Program-made: the position numbers and the translations under genes
Notes under the pieces: generated by a model
The model's database searches: none
Told to the model about the DNA's origin: nothing
What the model saw: only the letters and a program-made list of their open reading frames with translations
Assembly: GCA_019648995.1 (NCBI GenBank)
Contig: BLXT01008461.1
Span: 1,003,599 to 1,033,969, forward strand
Reading direction: 5' to 3'
DNA length: 30,371 nucleotides
Source: Plakobranchus ocellatus
Taxonomy: Eukaryota; Mollusca; Gastropoda; Plakobranchidae
Shown here: piece after piece, positions 27,601 to 30,185 of the stretch
How the letters are laid out: each line of letters begins with the position of its first letter
How positions within the stretch are numbered: position 1 is the stretch's first letter

Positions 27601-30185
27601 AGACAGAATAAAGAAATAGTGTTATTCCTTTTCATTTACTAAAAATTACAATCTATAGAGTTGTTTCTGATTTTTTATGGTTGATGATAATATAATCTCA
27701 AGAAACAGCAAATATTGAAACCTTCCCCAGCAATGCAATGGGCAAATCTGAGATATGAGCTAGTATTTTCAGACATTTTTTAATGTAAAGTTTATACCAA
27801 TAATATCTTACTTCTCTCAATATCTTAAGATCATGTTTAAGCCAAGTCAAAAAAAAAAAANNNNAAAAAAAAAAAATCTCACTGCTGATCTCCAATATCC
27901 ACACACAGCTGTTTCTGTCCAGGTACAGCAGATGTTGTAGTCACATGTGTGAGAAAGGTAAAACCAGGGAGGCCTGTTGAGTTGTCCCTTACTGTAAGGT
28001 CAAGGGTCACATTTATATCAGGTGACCTGGGGCCAGGAATCACCTGTGGAAAGGTGCTGTAAAACCAAATTTTAATATTGAGAAACTTTTCTTACCTTTA
28101 AAATAATTATTACTACTTCTGTACTTAGTATCATTTTCATTATTACTGGCAGTCACATCAGTTCAGTATTAATATATTACCTTTAAGGATGATGACAGTA
28201 CTAGATAGAGCTATAACTCTTTGAGGTATCGATTTTGTTATTGTTTTTCTTTTTCTCTGTAGAGAGAGAAGAAATAGACTTTAATTTTTTGCAAAAAATA
28301 AATATATATGAGGGTTTGCCAAAATATTGGTTGTCATTGTTATGTTCAAAAGATTTTCTACTGGCCATACTTGAAAAATTTGAAGTCATCAATGCATAGA
28401 TCTTGTGTTTGTGAGTACATTAGCTCAAAAAATAATCCTTCATTTAGCAAAAATCTATTTTGCATGCATCATCCTGGCTGTTAGAAATTAACAAATTAAG
28501 TTTCAAACATAACTATGATGACAAAAGCACTAAAAAAGTTGTCCCCCTTAATATTTTACGCTCACTCACAACGAAGTAAAGAAACAGAGACCAATTTTTT
28601 AAAATCAATCCACTGCTAAAATTCAACTTTAAATGAATGACACCTTACTGATGTTCAATTGATATTTTCCATTTTGTCATTGGAGATACTTTTCCTTTAA
28701 ATGCAGTGGAGAAAGTGACACAATTTTGGGATCCACATTTTTTTTTTTAATTTAAATATCCATAATGCTTCCTCAAAGAATATTGAAACAGGACTGATTA
28801 CACTTTAGATCACTACTCACTGAAACAAATGCAACTTTATTTTTATGAAAAATGTATGAGAGAAAATACTTGCCTAAGATTAGACAATAAAATCAAAGTA
28901 AATACTGCATTTTGTGGAAACATTGACAGCTTGGTGAAATTTCATATGTATATTTTTTTTGTGTTATAGGAACTTTAATTGCAATTTGGTTCAGTACATG
29001 CTTTTTTTGTTACAACAAATTCCTCTGAGGTTTATGAACAAGTTTGCCTAAAAATGGATATGACCATCACCACTGATATTCTTAACTCTTAGTGTCCGGC
29101 TCGCCACATGAGGTGGCGGGGAGCTGGTACCAAAAGGACGGCTCGACACATGAGGTGGCGGGAGAGTTTTCTTTATTTAACACCGTATCTAATCCAATCC
29201 ACTTTTATTTTCAACCATTTCTATTTATAAAACTCAAATTTATAACCATCAGAAAGCCCATTTATTACTCTTTATTTTGATAGGTAGTATGCTGTTATCA
29301 GATAATTAGTACAAAAGTTATTGTACATTATATTAGGTCTATGTAGACAACTGCCTCGGCTCTCCAAAACACCTCCGTCCAAACGTGGATTTAGGCCCTC
29401 GGACACTAAGAGTTAATAGTATAGTCAAGGCTTTTTCTTATATTTACTCTGCCTCTTTGGTTTATAAATTAAGACTTTTATATAAAAGATGTGCACAAAG
29501 GCCTCTAAAGCGGTATTGTTTGTATACAGATAAGAATTTGAGAAAAAGAAAAACTTGACAAGACATAAAAAATGCCTTCATTGCTTTTCTGACAATGCAT
29601 CACAAATATGTAGGAACATTTCATGGTTTAAACCACTTAAGGAGTACCATTATCTTAAAAATTAAATCATTAGCCCATGATATTAAAAAAATCCATAAAT
29701 GCCTTTCTTTTTCCATTTTGTAATTGAAGATTCTTTTTTTTCAAAATGCAATAAATAAACTGGACACAATTTTGAAGTCCATCTTTTGGAAATTGCTCAT
29801 ATAGCAAACCATTGCAAATTTTGTCTCCACAGCTGATGTATTTATTATAGTAAACCATTGCAAATTTTGTTGTCAGGGTTGATGTATTTATTATGAAACA
29901 TGACAAAAACGATAAGTCTGTTGGCCTGATATATAGTAAAGCATTGCAAATTTTGTAATCAGGGTTGAATATAAGTCTGTTAAAATGATATAAGTGCGTA
30001 AATTTGAGTTTTGTTTGAATGATTGATGTATTCATCATGCGACATTACAAAGAAAGTACAAACTAACTGCTTTTTTGTTACCCGTTATGATCACCGGTGG
30101 TGTAGACAGGGAAGTGACAAGGGATGTTGACCATACAGCTTACAGTGCCTCCTGGTGTAGGACCTAGCTTGCTCAAAACCATGGG
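155..30185 (-). CDS. Interior of a giant modular EGF-repeat extracellular protein gene (37 exons, open at both ends)
   Basis: The coding sequence is the join of 37 exons listed separately below, read from high to low coordinates. Every exon has an AG acceptor and a GT donor, and all junction phases agree. The join is 3493 nt and has no stop codon. Four tandem copies of a 313-residue unit are seen, each with linker m, domain 1 (X-Y-Z), linker W, domain 2 (T-V-U), EGF-B and EGF-A. EGF domains, numerous NxS/T sequons and Ser/Thr/Pro linkers point to a secreted or cell-surface glycoprotein. No signal peptide or membrane segment is in the window. The family is not recognised; domains 1 and 2 match nothing I can name. 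Alternative splicing of whole units would keep the frame, because each linker-plus-domain block and each EGF exon is bounded by phase 1 introns. The exon model is strongly supported; function is inference. Confidence 0.9.
726..857 (-). CDS. Unit 4 exon V4: middle of domain 2
   Basis: 132 nt, phase 2 to 2, SEVSGLSPGVYVFPDSVGQ, then SGQCVNEVLVLPQL and APLHLCLQA. Reading past the donor meets TAA at once. The acceptor is TCCCACAG. Confidence 0.92.
1331..1443 (-). CDS. Unit 4 exon T4: first part of domain 2
   Basis: 113 nt, phase 0 to 2, PNFISPTPPDGTVLPCSDL then SGCYFLVYSTADNVTGN, followed by TG of the split Cys codon. Reading through the donor would give Trp-stop, which supports the splice. Confidence 0.92.
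1803..4210. mobile_element. hAT-like non-autonomous DNA transposon, 2408 bp
   Basis: It lies in the W4-T4 intron. The ends are inverted repeats: CAGAAAACAGACA at 1803-1815 and its complement at the right end (4198-4210). Flanks are 8-bp near-duplicates TGATATGG (1795-1802) and TCATATGG (4211-4218). The paralogous intron of unit 2 at about 19397-19417 shows one uninterrupted ATTTGATATGGATTATCC, i.e. an empty site. CAG ends and an 8-bp duplication are typical of the hAT superfamily. No transposase-like open frame is seen inside; short frames are unremarkable, so it is non-autonomous or badly decayed. Orientation is unknown. Confidence 0.78.
4547..4605 (-). CDS. Unit 4 exon W4: Thr/Ser/Pro-rich linker
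   Basis: 59 nt, phase 1 to 0, reading LTTKPPNTFATNSSAHVGQ after a shared Ala codon. Sequon NSS. The 3.1-kb intron that follows holds the hAT-like insertion. Confidence 0.85.
5016..5062 (-). CDS. Unit 4 exon Z4: last part of domain 1
   Basis: 47 nt, phase 2 to 1, reading STKDTGCFHIVFTDN. Acceptor TTTTCCAG, donor GTGAGA. Same length and cysteine as the other Z exons. Confidence 0.88.
5473..5646 (-). CDS. Unit 4 exon Y4: middle of domain 1
   Basis: 174 nt, phase 2 to 2, SLPKVTPGPRSPDINVTLD, then VRDNSTGLPGSTFLTP and LCVDVGDQ. The donor is GTTAGT rather than GTGAGT or GTGGGT. A short relic of its 5' end lies in the intron at about 5812-5832. Confidence 0.92.
5812..5935 (-). repeat. Partial duplicate of Y4 acceptor and its intron
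   Basis: The plus-strand stretch CTTTGGTAAGGGTACTGTGA at 5813-5832 repeats the 5' end of exon Y (compare Y2, CTTTGGGAAGGGTACTG). It is followed by intron sequence like that after Y2 (GAGATGAAAACAC, TAGTTCCT, ATGGCAATGG). Only about 20 nt of exon is included and no donor follows, so it is not coding. Confidence 0.6.
6229..6332 (-). CDS. Unit 4 exon X4: first part of domain 1
   Basis: 104 nt, phase 0 to 2, opening PSITEQLGPTPGGTV, with VNCKVNIPCHFPVYTTGDYNG. The acceptor CCATAG matches units 2 and 3. The donor GTATTT is weak but identical in X2. Confidence 0.9.
6913..6938 (-). CDS. Unit 4 exon m4: 26-nt linker microexon
   Basis: 26 nt, phase 1 to 0, encoding DVDPHPSQ after the shared valine codon. 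Acceptor CTTTTCAG, donor GTAAGA. Confidence 0.85.
7266..7379 (-). CDS. Unit 3 exon A3: EGF-like domain A
   Basis: 114 nt, phase 1 to 1. Cys framework NLCNPSPCQNGGIC, YKCLC, RLGFSGVNC, the classical C-x-NGG-x-C and C-x-C EGF pattern. QANKGIYK replaces QSNNGTYK seen in A2. Starts DLNLC, so it lacks the Glu of a cbEGF motif. Confidence 0.93.
7380..8171. other. B3-A3 intron, distal part: paralogous to unit 1 intron
   Basis: It shares blocks with 23175-23890, for example ATTACACAGAATATAAAA-like sequence, GAGAGCACAAAA, and GGCAACAGTGA near the B side. Unit 2 lacks nearly all of it (243-nt intron). No exon is found here; short frames on either strand are not conserved between the two copies. Confidence 0.6.
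8172..8280 (-). pseudogene. Second, more decayed copy of EGF exon B
   Basis: The plus strand here reads GAGAGAAGTTATCCTGA, then ACTGTGTAGTGCCCAGAC, matching the 3' half of exon B. The 5' half follows with many changes. The minus-strand reading has in-frame stops and lost cysteines. The adjacent CATAGATAG..CACAGAGAGACTC matches the intron just after exon B, showing that the duplication included flanking intron. Confidence 0.72.
8300..8756. other. Unexplained, more GC-rich segment within the B3-A3 intron
   Basis: About 450 bp lying between two decayed B-exon copies and absent from units 1 and 2. It has two overlapping plus-strand open frames (8353-8616 and about 8375-8629) with a CAG at the start, and composition unlike the AT-rich surroundings. 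The predicted peptides (for example PTYHVNFGGTQATCLEPYSW) are not recognised. It could be a fragment of a mobile element or captured exonic sequence. Confidence 0.4.
8757..8897 (-). pseudogene. Decayed duplicate(s) of EGF exon B, next to intact B3
   Basis: Read on the minus strand, 8897-8800 gives CQNVSYNSLREACLA, then LGTTQICQDILSLL, clearly exon B with the second and fourth Cys lost (Tyr, Ile). It is followed at 8795-8757 by a second fragment, HGACLTDLT-stop-GTTP. It lies immediately downstream of the intact B3 donor, after about 25 nt of the normal intron start, so it arose by local tandem duplication. It has no usable donor or open frame. Confidence 0.8.
8921..9043 (-). CDS. Unit 3 exon B3: EGF-like domain B (intact copy)
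   Basis: 123 nt, phase 1 to 1. Cys framework ILCQNVSC, HGAC, THCVC, LPAC, all six present. It is the intact member of a small cluster: decayed copies of the same exon lie just downstream in the intron at 8757-8897 and 8172-8280. Donor GTGAGT. Confidence 0.9.
9568..9671. repeat. (GGGA)n followed by (GA)n microsatellite
   Basis: GGGA/GGGGGA repeats at 9568-9602 run into an almost pure GA tract at 9609-9671. It is purine-only on the plus strand. The paralogous place in unit 2 (17533-17606) has an interrupted GA-rich tract. Unit 4 has almost none at 1-25. Confidence 0.95.
9808..9854 (-). CDS. Unit 3 exon U3: last part of domain 2
   Basis: 47 nt, phase 2 to 1, reading FGEVRCFNVPLVNVS. Its first base completes a Gly codon with V3. 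The next intron toward B... of the following unit ends near the GA microsatellite. Confidence 0.87.
10291..10550. mobile_element. Intron insertion of unknown class, about 260 bp
   Basis: Present in the U3-V3 side of unit 3 and absent from the matching introns at 206-725 and 17795-18348, where AGTATTATTAG runs straight into a GTGCATCTCTTGTTG-type sequence. It begins CAGGGATGCCAGTGGCCGC and has a poly-A and CCCC tract. No clear terminal repeat or clean target duplication was found; ATTATTA and ATATTAG at the two edges are only weakly alike. Edges are approximate. Confidence 0.5.
10605..10736 (-). CDS. Unit 3 exon V3: middle of domain 2
   Basis: 132 nt, phase 2 to 2, SEVSGLSPGVYVFPDSVSL, then SGQCVSEILVLPQV and APLHLCLQA. 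Acceptor TACCAG, donor GTAAGA. The SVSLGSG stretch replaces SVGQGSG. Confidence 0.9.
10965..11569 (+). mobile_element. piggyBac-like TTAA element, 605 bp, with remnant of an acidic ORF
   Basis: It sits in the V3-T3 intron. TTAA flanks both ends (10961-10964 and 11570-11573). Terminal inverted repeats are CTGATAAAAGGC at the left and, reversed, CTGATAGAGGGC at the right, 10 of 12 matching. It contains a plus-strand acidic frame from an ATG at about 11155 to 11368. TTAA target duplication is the hallmark of piggyBac transposons, and piggyBac transposases commonly begin with an acidic stretch, so this looks like an internal deletion derivative that keeps only the transposase N-terminus. Confidence 0.72.
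11155..11368 (+). pseudogene. Acidic N-terminal fragment, possibly of a piggyBac-type transposase
   Basis: A 70-codon frame opening MNKEDEDEGSPVDDVGDE, with further Asp/Glu runs (DFDVEEVEGDGR, SSDDDESE), then RSRSSPSPT and a rapid end at IFFNIP-stop. The frame is longer upstream to 11036. It lies wholly inside the TTAA-flanked element. No catalytic DDD region follows, so it cannot encode an active transposase. An unrelated acidic protein is possible. The assignment rests on the element context. Confidence 0.5.
11845..11957 (-). CDS. Unit 3 exon T3: first part of domain 2
   Basis: 113 nt, phase 0 to 2, PNFVSPTPSDGTVLPCSYP then SGCYFLVYSTPDNITGN and TG of the split Cys codon. The sequon is NIT. 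The PSDG and CSYP changes are private to this copy. Confidence 0.91.
12352..13025. other. Assembly gap, 674 N
   Basis: A run of N within the W3-T3 intron. The sequence just left of it (12305-12351) aligns with the region of unit 4 that flanks the left end of the hAT-like element. True length and content are unknown. Confidence 0.99.
13718..13776 (-). CDS. Unit 3 exon W3: Thr/Ser/Pro-rich linker
   Basis: 59 nt, phase 1 to 0, reading LTTKPPSSFATTSPALAGQ after a shared Ala codon. The following intron contains the 674-base assembly gap, so an extra unseen exon there cannot be excluded. Phases of W3 and T3 already match without one. Confidence 0.84.
14146..14192 (-). CDS. Unit 3 exon Z3: last part of domain 1
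   Basis: 47 nt, phase 2 to 1, reading NVKDSGCFHIIFTDD. Acceptor TTTCCTAG, donor GTGAGA. The GCFH cysteine is kept. Confidence 0.87.
14614..14787 (-). CDS. Unit 3 exon Y3: middle of domain 1
   Basis: 174 nt, phase 2 to 2, opening SLPKVTPGPRSSDLNVTLD, then VRDNSTGLPGSTFLTP and ending LCVDVGDQ. It differs from Y4 by only two residues (SSDL versus SPDI), showing that units 3 and 4 are close copies. Confidence 0.93.
15180..15283 (-). CDS. Unit 3 exon X3: first part of domain 1
   Basis: 104 nt, phase 0 to 2, opening PSITDQLGPTPGGTV, with VNCKVNIPCHFPVYTSGDFNG. The acceptor is CCATAG. An internal AACAG six codons in was considered as an alternative acceptor and rejected on phase. The donor is GTATGC. 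Confidence 0.9.
15919..15944 (-). CDS. Unit 3 exon m3: 26-nt linker microexon
   Basis: 26 nt, phase 1 to 0, encoding DADPHPLQ after the shared valine codon. Acceptor GTTTTCAG, donor GTAAGA. Same size and phase as m2 and m4. Confidence 0.85.
16018..16430. repeat. Three imperfect tandem copies of an intron segment (m3-A2 intron)
   Basis: The phrase ACTAAATCATAG, with flanking GGTGA-type sequence and AGAGCAAA/AGACAAAA, occurs near 16050, 16227 and 16379, spaced about 150-175 bp. Sister introns (7037-7095 and 22876-22940) have one counterpart, so unit 2 has a local triplication. Non-coding. Confidence 0.65.
16529..16642 (-). CDS. Unit 2 exon A2: EGF-like domain A
   Basis: 114 nt, phase 1 to 1. 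Cys framework HPCNSSPCWNGGIC, YKCLC, RLGFSGVNC. CNSSPC fits the O-glucose consensus C-x-S-x-P-C, which A1 and A3 lack at that position. An unusual Trp replaces Gln before NGG. Confidence 0.93.
16886..17008 (-). CDS. Unit 2 exon B2: EGF-like domain B
   Basis: 123 nt, phase 1 to 1. It starts HVLCQNVSCNSPHGAC, continues LADPSLGTTQCVCQDNF and ends LPTCTP. All six EGF cysteines are present. Sequon NVS sits between C1 and C2. The donor GTGAGT is shared by all B copies. The intron to A2 is only 243 nt, far shorter than in units 1 and 3, which suggests a deletion. Confidence 0.92.
17533..17606. repeat. Interrupted GA-rich simple repeat
   Basis: Runs of GAGAGA broken by other bases, immediately before the conserved ATTTAAATCAATATTT intron block. 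It is the counterpart of the pure GA tract at 9609-9671 in the next copy. Confidence 0.85.
17748..17794 (-). CDS. Unit 2 exon U2: last part of domain 2
   Basis: 47 nt, phase 2 to 1, reading SGEVRCFNVPLVNVS, with sequon NVS. It matches U3 at all but one residue (F to S at the start). Acceptor TTTTTCCAG. Confidence 0.88.
18349..18480 (-). CDS. Unit 2 exon V2: middle of domain 2
   Basis: 132 nt, phase 2 to 2, SEVSGLSLGVYVFPDSVGQ, then SSQCVNEVLVLPQL and TPLHICLQA. Cysteine positions are unchanged. Changes unique to this copy are SLG for SPG, SSQC for SGQC and LTPLHI for LAPLHL. Confidence 0.9.
18949..19061 (-). CDS. Unit 2 exon T2: first part of domain 2
   Basis: 113 nt, phase 0 to 2, PNFVSPTPPDGTVLPCSDP then SGCYFLVYSTPDNVTGN, followed by half of a Cys codon (TG). 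Sequon NVT. Nearly identical to T3 and T4. Confidence 0.92.
19751..19809 (-). CDS. Unit 2 exon W2: Thr/Pro-rich linker
   Basis: 59 nt, phase 1 to 0, reading VTTKAPNSFPINSPAHVHQ after a shared codon. A cysteine-containing reading exists in another frame but does not fit the flanking phases. Less conserved between units than the domain exons, as expected of a spacer. Confidence 0.83.
20073..20735. mobile_element. TTAA-flanked piggyBac-like non-autonomous element, 663 bp
   Basis: It lies in the Z2-W2 intron. TTAA at 20069-20072 and 20736-20739. Inverted ends are CTCACTTGCCCC (left) and CTCACTTGCGCC (right, complement), 11 of 12 matching. The paralogous site in unit 4 (4863-4876) reads TATTTAAATCACTTC with one TTAA, a clean empty site. 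The intron is about 1.1 kb here against about 0.4 kb in units 3 and 4. A 62-codon minus frame at 20403-20591 is not recognised. Confidence 0.75.
20893..20939 (-). CDS. Unit 2 exon Z2: last part of domain 1
   Basis: 47 nt, phase 2 to 1, reading GIKDTGCFHIVFTDN. Together with Y2 it completes the LC...GCFH cysteine pair. Donor GTGAGA, acceptor ATCCAG. The intron that follows (19810-20892) carries a TTAA-type transposable element. Confidence 0.88.
21369..21542 (-). CDS. Unit 2 exon Y2: middle of domain 1
   Basis: 174 nt, phase 2 to 2, opening TLPKVTPGPRSPDINVTID, continuing VRDNSTGLPGFTFLTP and ending QLCVDIGDH. The donor is a strong GTGAGT. GFTF agrees with Y1, while Y3 and Y4 have GSTF, so this copy is intermediate between unit 1 and units 3-4. 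Confidence 0.92.
21937..22040 (-). CDS. Unit 2 exon X2: first part of domain 1
   Basis: 104 nt, phase 0 to 2, opening PSVTKQLGPTPGGTV, with VNCKVNIPCHFPVY and ending GDYNG. A CAG six bases inside the exon could be mistaken for the acceptor, but it gives phase 1. The conserved TAG acceptor gives the phase 0 needed after m2. Confidence 0.9.
22155..22315. repeat. Local tandem duplication in the X2-m2 intron, about 90 bp period
   Basis: CAGAAGGTAAGTGCTATTTT followed by GATCATAGGGATTACAGACAG recurs as CAGAAGATAGGTGCTATTTT followed by GATCAAAGGGACTACAGTCAG, each ending in a poly-A run. Unit 4 (6450-6520) and unit 3 (15410-15480) have one copy. Confidence 0.75.
22756..22781 (-). CDS. Unit 2 exon m2: 26-nt linker microexon
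   Basis: 26 nt, phase 1 to 0, encoding DVDPHHPQ after a valine codon shared with A1. Acceptor CTTTTCAG, donor GTAAGA. It changes phase from 1 (EGF exit) to 0 (domain 1 entry), which is why the X exons must start in phase 0. The same 26-nt exon occurs before X3 and X4. Confidence 0.85.
23067..23174 (-). CDS. Unit 1 exon A1: EGF-like domain A
   Basis: 108 nt, phase 1 to 1. Six-Cys EGF with PCNPNPCQNGGIC, YRCLC and RLGFSGVNC. It is two codons shorter than A2 and A3 at the N-terminus, before the first Cys, so the fold should not be affected. CxxGxSGxxC fits the EOGT O-GlcNAc consensus. No cbEGF calcium signature is present. Confidence 0.92.
23915..24037 (-). CDS. Unit 1 exon B1: EGF-like domain B
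   Basis: 123 nt, phase 1 to 1, a single-exon EGF-like domain. It has six Cys in the order LCQNVSC, HGAC, TQCVC, LPTC, with CVC as the C4-x-C5 pair. It opens GSALC where B2 has GHVLC. Sequence downstream in this intron resembles the other copies, while the intron upstream (24038-24860) does not, so a duplication boundary lies near this exon. Confidence 0.9.
24038..24860. other. U1-B1 intron, unrelated to the other U-B introns
   Basis: AT-rich, with loose CATCA/ATTATT/CACC triplet-like stretches at 24570-24820. It does not resemble 17009-17747 or 9044-9807, which resemble each other. No coding or mobile feature is seen. Confidence 0.6.
24861..24907 (-). CDS. Unit 1 exon U1: last part of domain 2
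   Basis: 47 nt, phase 2 to 1, reading VGEKRCFDVPLVNYS. It supplies the RCF cysteine of domain 2, and its length is identical to U2-U4. A sequon is formed differently here (NYS rather than NVS). Acceptor TTTTCAG, donor GTTTGT, which is weaker than usual. Confidence 0.84.
25123..25254 (-). CDS. Unit 1 exon V1: middle of domain 2
   Basis: 132 nt, phase 2 to 2, starting PQVSSPATGVYVFPDSV, with DQCVSEVLVLPQ, then APLHLCLQA. Two cysteines (QCV, LCL) are present, plus the junction cysteine. A donor directly after the GG of the last codon gives G with the first base of U1. Confidence 0.88.
25255..25727. other. V1-T1 intron, nothing recognised
   Basis: 473 nt, similar in length to the V-T introns of units 2 and 4 (468 and 473 nt) but not recognisably similar in sequence. 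No coding signal. Confidence 0.5.
25728..25840 (-). CDS. Unit 1 exon T1: first part of domain 2
   Basis: 113 nt, phase 0 to 2, opening AKFVSPTPPDGTTFPCSD and continuing GCHFLVYSKPGNASTH. The last two bases TG join the first base C of V1 to make a cysteine codon. It keeps the SPTPPDGT motif and both N-terminal cysteines, but its second half is diverged from T2-T4. It has its own sequon, NAS. Confidence 0.88.
26087..26151 (-). CDS. Unit 1 exon W1: Ser/Pro-rich linker between domains 1 and 2
   Basis: 65 nt, phase 1 to 0, reading LITPSSSPASATQGPSLSG then DK. It is two codons longer than the other W exons and has little sequence left in common with them beyond composition. The frame is fixed by Z1 (phase 1 end) and T1 (phase 0 start); another frame hits TGA. 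Rich in Ser, Thr and Pro, so a likely O-glycosylated flexible spacer. Confidence 0.78.
26152..27367. other. Z1-W1 intron, 1216 nt, nothing recognised
   Basis: About three times longer than the matching introns of units 3 and 4 and not alignable to them by eye. Several short frames on the minus strand have no homology to the gene's modules. No terminal repeats were found. Confidence 0.55.
27368..27414 (-). CDS. Unit 1 exon Z1: last part of domain 1
   Basis: 47 nt, phase 2 to 1, reading GISDSACFHITFTDT. It supplies the last conserved cysteine of domain 1 in the SACFHI motif, equivalent to TGCFHIVFTDN in the other units. The acceptor is TTCTTAG and the donor GTAAGT. It is too short to find as an open frame and is supported by homology to Z2-Z4 and by phase. 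Confidence 0.85.
27861..27864. other. 4-N gap inside a poly-A run
   Basis: Four N flanked by 12 A on each side, about 20 bp from the Y1 donor. This looks like a homopolymer of uncertain length. Confidence 0.97.
27883..28056 (-). CDS. Unit 1 exon Y1: middle of domain 1
   Basis: 174 nt, phase 2 to 2, beginning TFPQVIPGPRSPDINV and ending GQKQLCVDIGDQ. It contains sequons NVT and NST and the LCVD cysteine. Length is identical to the other three Y exons. Substitutions peculiar to this copy include LDLTV for LDPTV and THVTTT for TPVTTT. The donor lies a few bases from a poly-A run with a 4-N gap, but the exon itself is unaffected. Confidence 0.9.
28057..29081. other. X1-Y1 intron, proximal part, nothing recognised
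   Basis: AT-rich intron leading up to the TTAA-flanked MITE. The whole intron (28057-30081) is about 2 kb, compared with about 0.4-0.6 kb in units 2-4. No exon was found in it on either strand. Confidence 0.55.
29086..29412. mobile_element. TTAA-flanked MITE, 327 bp, with perfect 13-bp inverted repeats
   Basis: It lies in the X1-Y1 intron. TTAA at 29082-29085 and 29413-29416 flanks a perfect inverted repeat, CTCTTAGTGTCCG at the left and its complement at the right. Just inside the left end a 24-bp unit is repeated (29098-29121 and 29140-29163) with one internal difference. The first unit contains a short hairpin, CGCCAC (29102-29107) and GTGGCG (29113-29118). No coding capacity is seen. GC content is locally higher than in the surrounding intron. 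Confidence 0.75.
29801..30048. repeat. Imperfect tandem repeats in the X1-Y1 intron
   Basis: A unit of about 46 bp containing CATTGCAAATTTTGT and GATGTATTTATTAT occurs at 29801-29846 and 29847-29893, with further partial copies at about 29932-29968 and 30016-30048. A second phrase, ATAAGTCTGTT, is also repeated. The long minus frame across it is a by-product of the repeat. Confidence 0.75.
30082..30185 (-). CDS. Unit 1 exon X1: first part of domain 1
   Basis: 104 nt, phase 0 to 2, opening PMVLSKLGPTPGGTV and ending CHFPVYTTGDHNG, with Cys at VSC and IPC. It is the most diverged X copy: it has VSCMVN where the others have VNCKVN. Its acceptor is TTTTTCAG, while the other three X exons use a TAG acceptor at the same aligned place. 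Its upstream m exon is outside the window. Confidence 0.87.

Noticed and set aside
29670-30038. 122-residue minus-strand frame
   Set aside because: It runs through imperfect AT-rich tandem repeats and has no recognisable motif.
29801-30048. CRISPR-like array
   Set aside because: Repeats are imperfect and adjacent without distinct spacers, and the DNA is clearly from an intron-bearing eukaryotic gene.
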